Source: Sipunculus nudus
Lineage: Eukaryota > Annelida > Sipuncula > Golfingiida > Sipunculidae
DNA length: 64,000 nucleotides
Assembly (NCBI GenBank): GCA_026874595.1
Contig: CM049316.1
Coordinates: forward strand, 15,565,839-15,629,838
Direction: 5' to 3'
How positions within the stretch are numbered: the stretch's first letter is position 1; each line of letters begins with the position of its first letter. Below, one piece after another: positions 1 through 12,015 of the stretch. The notes beneath the pieces are model-generated. The model saw nothing but the letters and a program-made list of their open reading frames with translations. It did no database searches and was not told the DNA's origin. The position numbers and the translations under genes are program-made.

Positions 1-353
1 TCATCCAGAAGGCAGCTATTGCAGGTCCTAACTCCAGGTATCCATCAAGCCATAGCCCTATGAGCGGAAATAGTTGATATCTTTCTCTTAAAGATACAGC
101 TTAAGGCGTACACTGCATGTGATTTTCACACTATTCCTCCGGGCCAGTTAAAGTTTCCGTCTCATAATGATTCAGATCAACTTTCAGATTCAGATCAGAT
201 CTTCCTTACCACATCTATTCACATTTAAGTGAAATCCATCATTTGTCCAAAATCAGTTTTACACTTATACAGCGATGGTTTCATATCCTGTCTCCGATGT
301 CTCTAAGGAGGCAAGTATTATTTGCATTGGGGTGCCATTTGTTGGCAATTTAT

Positions 354-397
<44 letters not shown>

Positions 398-740
398 AAT
401 ATGTAAACTCCCTCCCTATCTTCAAGGGTGGGGGGATGACTCTGAATGGGAGGGTAATCAAAGTAAACACACACACACACATATATATATATACCGTATA
501 TATATATTTATATATATATAATTAAGCCTTTTTATTGTCTGTATGACATATTTAAAATATAAAACAAATTAAATGTTAAACAAGGCCACCGCAAAGCGGA
601 GCATCCTCTCGCATGGGAGTATAATGATATGGGTATATATGCATATTACGCAAGTGTTAAAATGAGGTGGGGAGGTGTGTGAGCTTGAGCTTTGATGTCA
701 AACTGAATAAGTTGTACGTGTATCGGTGTGTGAGGCATAT
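1..740. other. Non-coding AT-rich stretch with short microsatellites
   Basis: No gene is supported here. Visible structure is limited to TA runs near 366-390 and 481-520 and an AC run near 469-482. The few short open frames run through these simple repeats and are not credible. Confidence 0.7.
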
Positions 741-744
741 GTGC

Positions 745-1765
745 GAGATGAAAGGTTTTGGTTAAACAGTTTGGCTTGAAATTGATCCACAAGCATTTTC
801 AAGAAGTGGGTGCTGTGGCCGTGACCTAAGACCCTATGACCTCAAAATCGAAAGGTTTCTTCATCCATGGGTGGGTAAGCCATATGTGCATGATGAAAGG
901 TTTAGGTCCAACGGTTTTGCTGAAAATGTGTCCACAAGCTTTTTCAAGAAGTGGGTGCTGTGGCCATGACCTTTGACCCCGTGACCTAAAAATCGAGAGG
1001 TTTCTTCATGAATGGGTGAGTGAGCCATATGTCCAAGATGAAAGGTTTAGGTCAAATGGTTTTGCTTAAAATGGGTCCACAATCTTTTTCAAGAAGTGGG
1101 TGCTGTGGCCGTGACCTTTGACCCTTTGACCTCAAAATCTAGAGGTATCTTCATCTATGGGTGGGTGAGCCATATGTGCGAGATGAAAGATTTAGGTCAA
1201 ACGGTTTGGCTTGAAATCGGTCCACAAGCTTTTTCAAGAAGTGGGTGCTGTGGCCGTGACCTTTGACCCTGTGACCTCAAAATCTAGAGGTTTCTTCATC
1301 TATGGGTGGGTGAACCATATGTGCGAGATGAAAGGTTTAAGTCAAACAGTTTGGCTTGAAATCGATCCACAAGCTTTTTCAAGAATTGGGTGCTGTGGCC
1401 ATGACCTTTGACCCCGTGGCCTCAAAATCGATAGGTTTCTACATCCATGGGTGGGTAAGCCATATGTGGGAGATGAAAGGTTTAGGCCAAACGGTTTGGC
1501 TTGAAATCGATCCACAAGCTTTTTTAAGAAGTGGGTGCTGTGGCCGTGACCTTTGACCCCGTGACCTCAAAATCGATAGGTTTCTTCATCCATAGGTGGG
1601 AAAGCCATTTGGAAGGTTTTGGGCAAACGGTTTGGCTTGAAATTGATCCACAAAGCAATTTCGGACGGACAGACGGAAGGACGGGCAGACGGACATACGG
1701 ACGGACTCACGAACGGAGGCGTTACTATATCCCTTTCGCAACTTCGTTGCGAGGGGATAAAAAGG
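745..1765. repeat. Tandem array, unit about 145 bp, with DR1-like sites and an ACGG-type tail
   Basis: At least six head-to-tail units are visible. The phrase gtgggtgctgtggcc recurs near 805, 950, 1095, 1240, 1385 and 1530, giving a period of about 145 bp. Each unit contains gtgacctttgacc followed by a Ctc-aaaatcga block and a start-like 'ttcatccatgggtggg'. The array ends in an impure cggacgga tract (about 1663-1720) and a small hairpin (cgcaacttcgttgcg, near 1738-1752). Open frames crossing the array are repeat translations, not genes. The arrangement resembles tandem-repeat-carrying non-autonomous elements known from molluscs; the family is not identified. Confidence 0.85.
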
Positions 1766-1769
1766 TATT

Positions 1770-2640
1770 ATGTGTCCCGTATAGGTTACTTCTAAACCGG
1801 GTTTACATATAAAATAATTCATAGCAAACTCAGAAATGCTACCAAAGTCAGTAATTCAAATTATTATTGTATTTCATTTCCAATATATAAATATTATTTT
1901 TTGAATAGCAGGGGAGATGATTACATCGACCATCCCCCCTTGCTAAAACGTGCGTGTTTGTGGGGGATGGGTGGGTGGGGGAGGTATATTGTGTATTGAC
2001 GCCCCTGGATGCAGACATTATACTGCTTTGGCAATTGCCGAATACTGTGTAATAACGCCCCAATATCTCTTGATAAATTCATTGTTGTCGCACGCTTGTC
2101 ACCTTGTCATCTCATCATATACTATATCAGGTCGGGCAGGTGAAACAGGACCGCTGTACTGGAACAACGTCATGTATCAAAGTAACGCATAGGACTATGC
2201 TTCAAATAACCATGTCTTATTCAAGCTCCCTTGCATAATCAAGCCTAATAATGGTGAGTCAGTCACATATAGATTTCTTTATATATCTAAATAGGGAAAT
2301 TAGGGAACTATTTTCACACAGTAACACTCGAGGAATAGATGAAATTTTTAGCACAATTGACTTCAAGAAATTCCACAAATACAATGATATCTGAATCGTA
2401 TGCCTTTGCAAGGACCAATAGCATATTGCTAAAAAAATAAACAATTTGATAAAAGCCCGAAAATGTTTTTGCTTAGTGCAAAAATACAAACATTTTCTAA
2501 TCTTTTTTGCAAATATAATAATTAAGCTGTTCATTTCCTTTTCAACACCTGCAAATGTCTATGGTTTAAATATCTTAACAATATCTGGGATTAACACAAT
2601 GCATGTGTTCAGTTTTCCATATTCAGTGATTTAAACTCTA
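1770..2640. other. Non-coding; part is homologous to intron 1 of gene copy 4
   Basis: No gene is seen. The block near 1990-2170 shares several words in the same order with 36545-36695 (gcagacattatac, caatatctct, gataaatt, ggaccgct). That second block lies in the first intron of the NTF2-like pseudogene, so this may be the edge of an older duplicate. Confidence 0.5.
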
Positions 2641-2739
2641 AAAAAGTAGGAATTCATTAGAACTGGAAATTTCTGGCATCAGGGATGCCGTCGTATCCTA
2701 GGCAAATAAAGCATACCCCGTTCTAAAACAGGCACCCTT

Positions 2740-3960
2740 CTTCTGAAGTATATATTGACATTTGACAAGGCCACCAGGGCCAAGGTCACAAATGTTTGAA
2801 TTTATCAGACATCTTAGTTGAAAGTTTTGAGTCAAATTTAAAGGAAACAGATGTAGTATTATGGGGTCAACTAAAATCCTATGTTTTCACAGATCTGAGG
2901 ACAGATGGCTTTTGTGACATTGACCTTTGACCTTGTGACCCCAAAATTGATAGAAATATTTACCTATTGATAGATGAGTAATGTGTGCAAGATAAAAGGT
3001 CTGGGATGAAAAGTTTCGCTTTAAAATGCATCAACGATCATTTTAACGATGTGGGTCCTGTGACCTTGACCTTTGACCTCATGATCCAAATATCAATAGA
3101 TTTCATGCTTTTTTGATGGGCAATATATCAGGCAAGTTTGAAATCCATATATCAATCCAAGCTGGAATTTTGGACAGATGGCCCCTGAGACTTTGACCTT
3201 GTGACCCCAAATTGATAGGGATCTTTCTCTATTGACAGGTGGTCTATATATGGACGATGGAATATCTGGGATGAAAAGTTTGGCTTAAAATACATTCAAA
3301 ATATTTTTTAAAGATGCGAGTCCTGTGACCTTGATTTTGACCCCATGACCCTAGAACCAAAAGGGTTCTTACTTTAGTGTTGGGCCTTACATAAGTCAAG
3401 TTTAAAAAACATGTGTCCATCAAGACTGGAATTATCATTAGAGCTGTTTTATTTCTCCAATTATGGAAATATTCAAAGTCAAGGCCACTTTCATAGTAAA
3501 AGTCATGAACCAAATTTAGACCTCTTCCCATAACCCATCTTTGTGCATGTGCATAATATTAAAGAAATGTGTCCATTAGTTTTTGACTTAAATTGCTCAC
3601 AGTACTGTCATGTGACAATGATGATGGTATTAAAAGACACGAAAACAAGAAAGGATAATAGGTGTTGCCACGGTTGCTTCGGTCAAATATATTTTTGGAC
3701 CAATCCATGCAAGCTTTCTTGAGACATTTAAGAATTTGTGTGATTTTCAACAAAAATGAACTTTTTCAAGGTCAAGATCACTCTCCTATTAAAGGTCATG
3801 GCCCAATTTTAAATAGGCTTCATCTTCTTGTCCATATCTACTGACATTAAAAGTTTGATAAAGAAACATTTTTTTAGTCATCTCGCTCACAAGTTTTTTC
3901 TGCGGCGGCGGAACGTCATGAAACCATTGTATTCCCGACTTTGTCTGGGGATACAATAAA
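2740..3960. repeat. Degenerate tandem array rich in TGACCTTTGACC
   Basis: Diverged units of roughly 120-150 bp repeat the phrases 'gtgaccttgacctttgacc', 'cttgtgaccccaaaattgatag' and 'gatgaaaagtttggcttaaaa' (near 2920-3010, 3050-3110, 3190-3300 and 3320-3360). The array ends near 3890-3960 with ctcgctcacaag and a ggcggcgg patch. It is related in vocabulary, but not in sequence detail, to the array at 745-1765. No coding function is seen. Confidence 0.7.
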
Positions 3961-3964
3961 TTCA

Positions 3965-4868
3965 GCTAATGGAAGGTGTCAGGCCCAAACCCGTGGGTGT
4001 TTCTCATGGATTTGTGTGCGACCCCCACCCCATGGAACCCAAATGACTGCCGCTTCTGTCTGAACGAGGCGTGGGGCGTCTTGATAGTTTAAGCCGATAT
4101 GCCATTCATTGTACATCTCACGTGACATGGAAAAAAAGTTTAAACAGATTTCTGCAATAAATACCACATGTCATTCTACCACAGGCCATTCATCTATATG
4201 CACCAAATATTGGACACATGTTTGGGCTGTAACAAATCCTTATTATTTGTGCAGACTGTTCAAGTGATTTAGCGGGTGGAGATAATCATATTTTTATTTC
4301 ATAGTAGATCTTAGAGATCTTAGGCTCGATTTTTGAACAAAGACACGCGTTTTTTTCAGATCCGGATAGGGTTGTTCTGGAGTACAGAGTATACGTATGG
4401 CAGATTATCTTTGAATTAGGAATAACATTTAAGATTCATAATAATTCCATAACAGTACTTTTCATACCAGTTTTTTTTTCTCCTTTTCAGAAGGGCGTAC
4501 TCCATAAGCAGCTGCAACCCATTGAGGAGGATGGAAATGCGATATTTATAATTTGCGGTTTATTTAAAAAATGACAAGTTTAAAAAGGGTAAGTTCATCT
4601 GGTGTAATTTCATCATATATCAGTAAAACTGGTGAATCTGTTTTTCTTTAATTTATTAATCTCTTACATTGAAATTATTCTGAAATCTTTCCATGTCATG
4701 TTTCAGCTTCTTACTGGGAGCTGTTTCGACTTTACGACCTCTGTCGGAACCTGATCTAAGATAGAAAAGTAAATACCACACTATTGCATAATATATTAAT
4801 TTTATTTACCAATGTCTCCATTAGATGAAACAGACTGATTTGAAATTCAAAGGTTATCATTCCAGGAA
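3965..4868 (-). other. 3' flank of gene copy 1, duplicated near 37.5 kb
   Basis: Phrases such as ggcgtcttgatag, catctca.gtgacatgg, gtttaaacagatt and caaagacacgcg occur in the same order here and at 37520-37920. This shows that copy 1 and copy 2 were duplicated with their downstream flanks. No coding exon other than the terminal exon at 4869-4938 is seen. Confidence 0.65.
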
Positions 4869-6074
4869 TTACACAGGAAATGTGACATCAAGAATACAGA
4901 ACCATTTTCCATCTCTTTTCTCAAAGACGACTCCAGCCCTGAAACAAAAGGATGAAGTAATTATAAGCGTACTGTATAAAATAAAATAATAGAATGAAAA
5001 TTCATGGGCATAAAGCTAGCATTCCATATATGCTAATGCATAATGCAGCTAGAAAACGGACGCCTGTGATTCCGTTAATACGTATGCGTATGCGGTACGT
5101 ATGAAGCAAATCTGGGGATACAGTAGGGCGTCATCTGCCAGAGAAATATTCGAGCACTGATGTCAAAGTGCGAAATTTCACCGTCCGTTACCATGCGATT
5201 TTCACTCCATATATGCGAATGCAGTATGTGTAATGCAGCTAAAAAAAAGGACCCCTTTGATTCCATTAATATGTATGCGTATGCGGTGCGTATGCAGCCA
5301 ACCCGGGCCCTATAGTATAGGGCCGAGTTAAAATGTCATCTGCCAGAGGTATATACCTATAATTATATACGCATACGTAATGCATACGCATATCTGGAAT
5401 GCGATCTTAAGTGGTATATTTGGTACGTTTGACACTATATTTGATTGGATATATAATTTAGTTATACAGCTTCATGCAGGAGAAAAATCGGCCCAGAGCA
5501 TATTTAATGAGCACATATGAATAAATATATTTGAGGGTGAGAAATGACAATACATTTATATTATGCTGAAAGAAAGAAAGAAAGAAAGACAGAAAGAAAG
5601 AAAGAAAAAAAAAAAAAACAGTTTCTCACTTTGCCAGTGTGACCTCCTTCCCGTCTTCATCCAGACGTATTGCCCGGTCATACACCGATACCTGGTTGTC
5701 AGTGACGAAGAAACGGTCTACAACCATTTCAAAATCAGTCAGGCCCTCGGCGTACATGGCTGCGTAGGCCTGGTTGATTTCTTCTCAAATAAAATACATA
5801 ACAGTTTACCAAAAAAATACATATCCTACAGATCTAAATTACGTTTCTCAATTTTCATCAGTTTTAATACTTCAACCGAAAATAAGCTAAAGGAGCAAAA
5901 TGTGCGTATTCTTCTTTTAATAACAAACAACAAACAAATGGTATGAATCCAATTTTTTTTGCCGAACTTTCATAATATTATTAATTAATTGACTTCCCAA
6001 ACCCGAATTGTACATTAGCGATCACATATCAGGGATCGCATGAAAATTAAACATTTTTTATCATATTCATAATT

Positions 6075-6117
<43 letters not shown>

Positions 6118-6789
6118 ATTTACAATATAACAAATTGATTTGATTCTGGGTTAACTTCTTTACACAAAATAATAAAAATGCCTCAGTGTTATTGATACTG
6201 TTAATATGCAAATAGACAAATAAACAAAAACATTACTCACTGCTTACATGCCGGTATTGTGGTACGCTCACCTGAATAAGGTATATCTGGTTTCCCAGCC
6301 AACACGAGCAAGGAGTCGGGCTGGTAGTATCTGCTAGCTATAACGTCAAACCTCTGATTTCTGTAATCATCAGTGAAATCGGCCAAAAGCTTGCGTATTT
6401 CTTGTTTAATACTCTCGTCTGTATGTAATATAAGTAAATAAAAATAAGTGTGATATTATTTATGGAATTTGCATTGCTGGTACTATGAATGGTATTATGG
6501 CAAATAACACGCACACAACAAATACAAAAACAAATACACCACAACAGGCACACCCGTACACATACATGAACACAAACATTTGCTCATACATGCACTCACA
6601 TATGCTCGCGAACACTCACATAAATCTATATACTGGAAAATTAAGTGCCGGGTAACATTTTAAAGGTATGCAGAAAATACATTGTGTATATTTGGCTCTG
6701 ATGAACAGCATACAAAACTATGCGTCCGAATGAAGGCCAGAGAGTGAAAAAAAAAACCAAAACAAACAGAGATACTCACGATTCGCCAT
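4869..6789 (-). CDS. NTF2/SnoaL-like (DUF4440-type) small protein, copy 1
   Basis: Spliced gene on the minus strand. Coding exons are 6780-6789 (ATG GCG AAT C), 6272-6418, 5630-5783 and 4869-4938, joined at GT..AG sites (donors GTGAGT, GTGAGC and GTGAGA; acceptors ACAG, TGAG and TCAG). Phases are consistent and give 126 residues with no stop. Exon 2 supplies two N-terminal helices and the motif ASRYYQPDSLLVL. Exon 3 supplies AMYAEGLTDFEMVVDRFFVT and YDRAIRLDEDGKEVTL. Exon 4 ends WFCILDVTFPV. Length, order and the DGKW...D ending fit NTF2-like DUF4440/SnoaL proteins, which form cone-shaped single-domain dimers; the substrate and role are unknown. The same exon layout in three other copies supports the model. 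A TATA-like AATTTAAAGC lies about 75-85 bp upstream of the ATG. The family call is moderate; the gene call is strong. Confidence 0.85.
5030..5420. repeat. Intronic TACGCATACG-rich repeat units in copy 1
   Basis: The last intron of copy 1 holds one to two units of a repeat built from near-palindromic words such as gcgtatgcggtacgtatg and catatatgcgaatgcag, plus the phrases cagctagaaaacgg and ccgtccgttaccatgcg. The same vocabulary fills the equivalent introns of copies 2 and 3, so the repeat entered before those genes duplicated. Confidence 0.7.
5566..5616 (+). repeat. Simple (AAAG)n tract beside exon 3 donor of copy 1
   Basis: An AAAG run passing into poly-A lies 8-60 bp downstream of the exon 3 donor in the gene's own orientation. 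Copies 2 and 3 lack it, so it is specific to copy 1. Confidence 0.85.
6078..6115. repeat. (TA)n microsatellite in intron 2 of copy 1
   Basis: An uninterrupted run of at least 15 TA units inside the intron between exons 2 and 3. Confidence 0.9.
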
Positions 6790-6859
6790 TCTGTTGGAGG
6801 TCAGCGATGAAGAGCATACAAACACATCAGAGCTCCAGAGATCAAGGGACCCTGTGTTC

Positions 6860-6895
6860 TGTGCTTTAAATTGCCACAGTCGGGTACGTGGCAAT
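6860..6895 (-). promoter_or_regulatory. TATA-like box plus TTGCCAC/GTGGCAA dyad upstream of copy 1
   Basis: On the minus strand, AATTTAAAGC lies about 75-85 bp before the start codon. It is immediately preceded by an inverted repeat, TTGCCAC (arms 6871-6877 and 6888-6894), with a 10-base gap. The same pair is intact upstream of copy 3 (57538-57568) and slightly damaged upstream of copy 2 (47363-47394). Conservation across copies suggests a core promoter with a dyad factor site; the factor is unknown. Confidence 0.5.
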
Positions 6896-7084
6896 GTGTA
6901 CCAGCCAGTGTGTGTTATCCCCTTGAATGATAGCCCAGGTCATAGACTGTTATGGCAGGGCTGTCTTAAAAACAAGCTGGGGCTCCACTCCCTGCGAAAC
7001 TGCTCCAAAACCTGTCCATAATATTCATGACTGCAGCCATTTCCCTTATACCCAATAAAACTCTCCAAGCTCTTTTGCACGCCG

Positions 7085-10000
7085 TCTGCGAATTAAATAA
7101 AAATACGTTGGGATTACTAGATGCTTTAACATTTGAATGGATCATAAAAATGATTGCGAATTAACTATATAACATATACACCCAAAGCCGCCCGAGCAAA
7201 CTGTCCACCATAACACCATCAGCCGATTTTCCACAAATGAAATTACGCATATATTTGTTTATCAATATTTGTTATATTGAAAAACAAATAATAAGAGTCT
7301 GAATAAATAAATAAATCACAAAAAGGTTATGAAACATAATACAAAATAAAAAAAATACTTTTTTTAATCTAGTTTCATAAATGCAGGTGATTTTGACAGT
7401 ACCATGGAGATAACGTTAGTTAAAAGCAGCCTTTTGTTTAAAGTAAAGTTTTGGAACTTGAATTTCTGGAAGAAGAAAATGATTGGCTAAGAATTGTGGT
7501 CTTCATGATATCTTTCCCATCCAGAATTGTTAAAGCTGCTATCCAATTGTCCTTCGGTTTCTTTTAGTTATTAGCAAACTTTCAGCAAAGATTTCTTAAT
7601 TTATCACAACATTCCTTAAATTATTTCTATTTAATTGACGAGTGCAGCATACTTAATAATTTTCTCTTAAGATTGTTAAAGGTTAAAAAGCCTAGTTTGA
7701 CTTTGAAGTATTCCCTCGGGAAATTTTGATTGGCTTCCAGTACCTGAAGATTTGATGCAAGTAGCCACATGCTGCACAAGGATATTGTTTAGTGTCAGCA
7801 AATAAAGACTTACCATAAGATTCTATTATGTAAACGCCAAACCCCGTTTTCGCTTATAATATTCGACATTTTTACATTATTTGCTATAACAAACATGAGT
7901 GGTGTCATATTTGAGAAAAGAGATTGAAAATGGTTCATAATTCTGGATGTCGTATTTATGGTGGAACTGCAGGATTCTAAAATCTAAAGAGACCAGCCCT
8001 GATGTTCCCAGTAAAAAACACTGGCTGTAACTTGGCTTTTGATGTTTTTTTTTCACAAAGAGAGTGGGATTCATATTTACAGAGTTATATAGTTAACATT
8101 CCCTCATTTTATGGTGTAATTCTACCAGTTGAAGTAGAGGGCATGGTAATAATTCAAATTGTGCAAAATATACAAAAAAATTCGTTCCCCCACATAACAT
8201 AAATTAATGAATGTAAAATGAACAATAAAAACAAAACCAAAACCCATATACACACTAAGAAAAATCACCCTCGAATTTCACACATTTCATGATTTTTTGC
8301 TGTCTTGGTCCACTGTGGAAGCTACGTTTTAGCAGGGTTAAACTTTCAGGATTTAAACACATAGTTAATTACAAAGCGAAATGAAGGACAGCTCTAAATG
8401 CCCGGAAAATCCAAACAACCTTAAACAACCGGGATCCAAGGGATCTTGTAGAATTTCCGGTTTTTAATCTCTGAACCGTGAGTTCTAATTTCCAGTCAAG
8501 CAAATCTTGCCTTTTTAAGACTTAATTACATGCACATCTATATATTCTATGCACGAAAGTCTTTGTTATAAATGTGGTTTGTCGGGGTTCATTACGTCAA
8601 ATACGGTACTTGCATTTGTAAATGCTGCATTTGCACTTTTAAACAGATCAGTTTGCTTTGTATTACTTTGACAGTGATTACTGAGAATCAATAACAGTTT
8701 TCGAATGATATAATATCAACAGTAAACTACAGAATAATAAAATGAACTTTAACCATGTTATCGACAAATTGGATGGATTAATCCGCCAGCGATCATTTCA
8801 TTTTTTGTTTCGATGGTATCACTAACAATTATGTGGTCAGTGTTATTTTAATGCTAACAAGTCGCATTCACAGGAATGGTGACAAAAAGGATTAACCTGC
8901 ACATCACAAGCAAACTTTTTTTAAATGAATAGACACTGAGAATATTTAAGCCATTTAACATAATGTTTCGCCTGTAGATACACAAATATATCCTGTCTTA
9001 AATGATTATTACTTCTGTCAATTGATTTCAAACCATGATTCCATAAACGCTAATCTGACTGATTCTTGTACGGTTTATGAATAAGTATACTTTACAGCTG
9101 ATAATTTAGCCGGCCAAGTGCTGTCCTGTAATTCCCATGTACATACACGTAGGTCGGATTATAATTATCATGCTACGTAACAATCCGCCCACAGGACTTC
9201 ATTTCTTCAGTTCAGGGGTTTTCGGTAAAATAATCATATTCCTGAATTCCCTAAGAAGTGCTTCTAAATGCACTGATGGCGTTTGATATATATGTCAAGT
9301 GTGTTTTAATAGGCGACAAAAGCTACACTGGCGTGCGTATAAATGTAGTCAAGTGCGTAATGATAATCGATAGAAACGTGATAGATCACATCGGTTTCCT
9401 GGCAAACTACATGAAAGTGAACGTTTTTATGATAATGATTTATTTTTAATATTACCGTGCAGATATAAACAACTATTTAACGACTAGTATATTTATTACG
9501 TTGATTAATCATTTATTGACACCTGACTTCCGGTTAATTACAAGTTGTGTCACTTTGTGAGTGTGTCACACTTGCGTCTGTCCTAGGATAAATTGGTCAA
9601 CACAAACGAAAACACGGCTTTCCTAAAAAAGCCAACAGCAGAAATGATTGATTTCCTGTAAAATGAAAAATGTCCCGTCAAGCCCAACTTGAAGTATAAC
9701 ATGTGGCACAGATTGACTATCTGTCAAATTAATGAAATATGTTGTTGTTATAAGCAATCAATTTACTAATTAAATAATGATCCGTCATGTCACGGCTTGG
9801 GCATACAAAGTAGTTTATTCTTTCAAATCCATAACACAAAAAAAGTCACTTCTCATGGCATTTACATACAAGGTCGTATAGCTATTGCTCTTTTCGTATA
9901 ATGATTCTTACAAAAATTAATTTTTAAAATTCCTTCTGGCCATGGCTCTGGAAGGAAAAATTACCATTTCTTTTGAGGGAAGTATAGCAAAGTGAAGCAC

Positions 10001-11760
10001 AACACTTTCTCTTTATAATCTAGTAGAGTTGGACATCCTGCCTGATTATTTGTCAAAAACGATAAACAAAAAGAAATTTGGTTATTATAAGATTGCATTT
10101 GTTCCAACAGGAAAACTTCATACAGCGAGACCACAGCAAAGGAAGCGGCGGATGACGGTAACAAAAATTTGCAAATTCCGACAGGTCTTCCACATGCAAA
10201 CCCGCATCGCTAGGTTTCTTTTTTTTGGAAAGCTTTGAGGGCACAATGGAGAGGTATAGATCTGGTTGTGTTGGCATTCGATTCATGTGGTTGTTTCCAA
10301 GCATTTAAATTATGAATTAAAATTTACATGTTTTATGTGTGTGATCGAATATGCATATGAAATACTGCAGAAATATAACCCGGAAATGTACCGAGACAGT
10401 ATTAATGCATCTTACCGTCTTTCTGCGAGACCGCTTGGACCAGTAATGATCACTTGAAGCCGAAATGGTTTGGACTTTATACATACGGGAACAGGTAATT
10501 TACCTAGGAATAATATTAGTTGATGATATAGAAAAAGCTTTTATGTTTTAGCTTTATTTATGGATTTAAAAAAATAATTCATTTAATGGCTTTAAATATT
10601 ACATTAAGGAGTACGAAGCTGATTTGCCTGATTGACCCACTAGAAGCTTGAAGTAAATAATGTGATGCAAGTTTTTTAGATTTTACCAGTCAAATTTTAT
10701 TTCTGTTAAATTTTGAAAATGGAAACAACAGAAAGAATAAATGTTGTCAATTTTACCAGGTTTAATTGTCCTATTGTGAATGTGGTATTAAATATATATT
10801 TCTCTAATTAATTCCAACAAATTACGCGTCAGGCACGTTTCAGCGCTGGACAAATAGTTTTGGAGTACATTCTTTAAACCAAATGCTGAATTATATTTTC
10901 ACAATAAAGTACGTTTCCATACGGGAACTCTTCTCATCATCCTGCAAGTGATAACGGGTTCCTACAAGAAAATACAGGAAAATTATAGAAACATCTATTC
11001 TTTGAATTTCTCTTTGAGTTTATAAAGACTGGTATAATAACGCAGTATGGGATTTGTACTGAATATGGTATGCAAGACAGAAATTGAACACTGTATTATG
11101 TATGTGCTTTTAAATCACCACATCTTTTTAATATTTTTATGGAGGATCCCAGCTGCATTTCAAACAAACAGTTAATTGGCTGCTAATAAAATAAAAGCTG
11201 TATTAATAAAATATAAATGGACTCAAAACTTTAGAGGAAAGACCTTTTAAGGGACTCTTCCAGTAATGCATGCTCGATCTGAAACGTAATTAACTTGGAA
11301 CACAGCCTAAACCATTGATCGGATGTTGAACATATCAAATAATGCCCAACTGGTATAAGTGTAACATCAATTATGTTCTCTGCCAAAGTTAAGTGTAAAT
11401 CAACTCCGACTGTCGAATTGCATATTGTGTTTTCAAAAGTGGCATCACAGCTGAATTTCTGCAAACTATCAAAGCGGAATTACTGACAAGACTTGACCTC
11501 AGTTTGAGCAGGATCGTATATATAAATCATCCCCTTGTTAATTTTACACCAAACCTACAAAAATCTAACGTACAGGGATACCGCCTTTGTATATTCTCAT
11601 TTGTATTCGGTCTGGGCATCTAAGAGTCTTAGACATAATTGACGGATTTAATCAGAGAGCGGCAAAAAGATCCAATGTTTTCCTGGTCATTATCATCTGC
11701 ACACTTATCTGAAATGCAGATTTAATGTAAAGATTATGATAAAAAGTGGAACGTCACGGG
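7085..11760. other. AT-rich intergenic DNA, nothing recognised
   Basis: I see no domain-like reading frame, exon set or ordered repeat in this stretch. The open frames are under 90 codons, low in complexity, and not flanked by convincing splice sites. Confidence 0.6.
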
Positions 11761-11771
11761 ACACTCTAGAG

Positions 11772-11773
<2 letters not shown>

Positions 11774-11822
<49 letters not shown>
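11774..11822. repeat. (TA)n microsatellite
   Basis: An uninterrupted TA run of about 24 units. It is followed at 11841-11849 / 11868-11876 by a 9-bp inverted repeat (accagccgg ... ccggctggt) with an 18-base loop. Confidence 0.9.
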
Positions 11823-11824
<2 letters not shown>

Positions 11825-12015
11825 GTGTTGTATACAACTAACCAGCCGGCTCATTCTTCAGTTTGTACCGGCTGGTCATCTGTAGTCACAAAACAGATCT
11901 GTAGTACATGAAGTAAAACTAACTGTATACGATACATTATTTATGTTCCCCTGCATGGTAGAGCATTTTCACTGTGACGTTTTGAACTTCTATGTGTATT
12001 GCTCTGATAATTTAA

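Noticed and set aside
745-1765. Regularly spaced repeats as a CRISPR array
   Set aside because: The repeated units are contiguous with no unique spacers, and the window is eukaryotic.
1211-1812. Three similar open frames with repeated KSIGF..HGWVSH motifs
   Set aside because: They follow the 145-bp tandem repeat, which is close to a multiple of three in places; no start, splice or family support.
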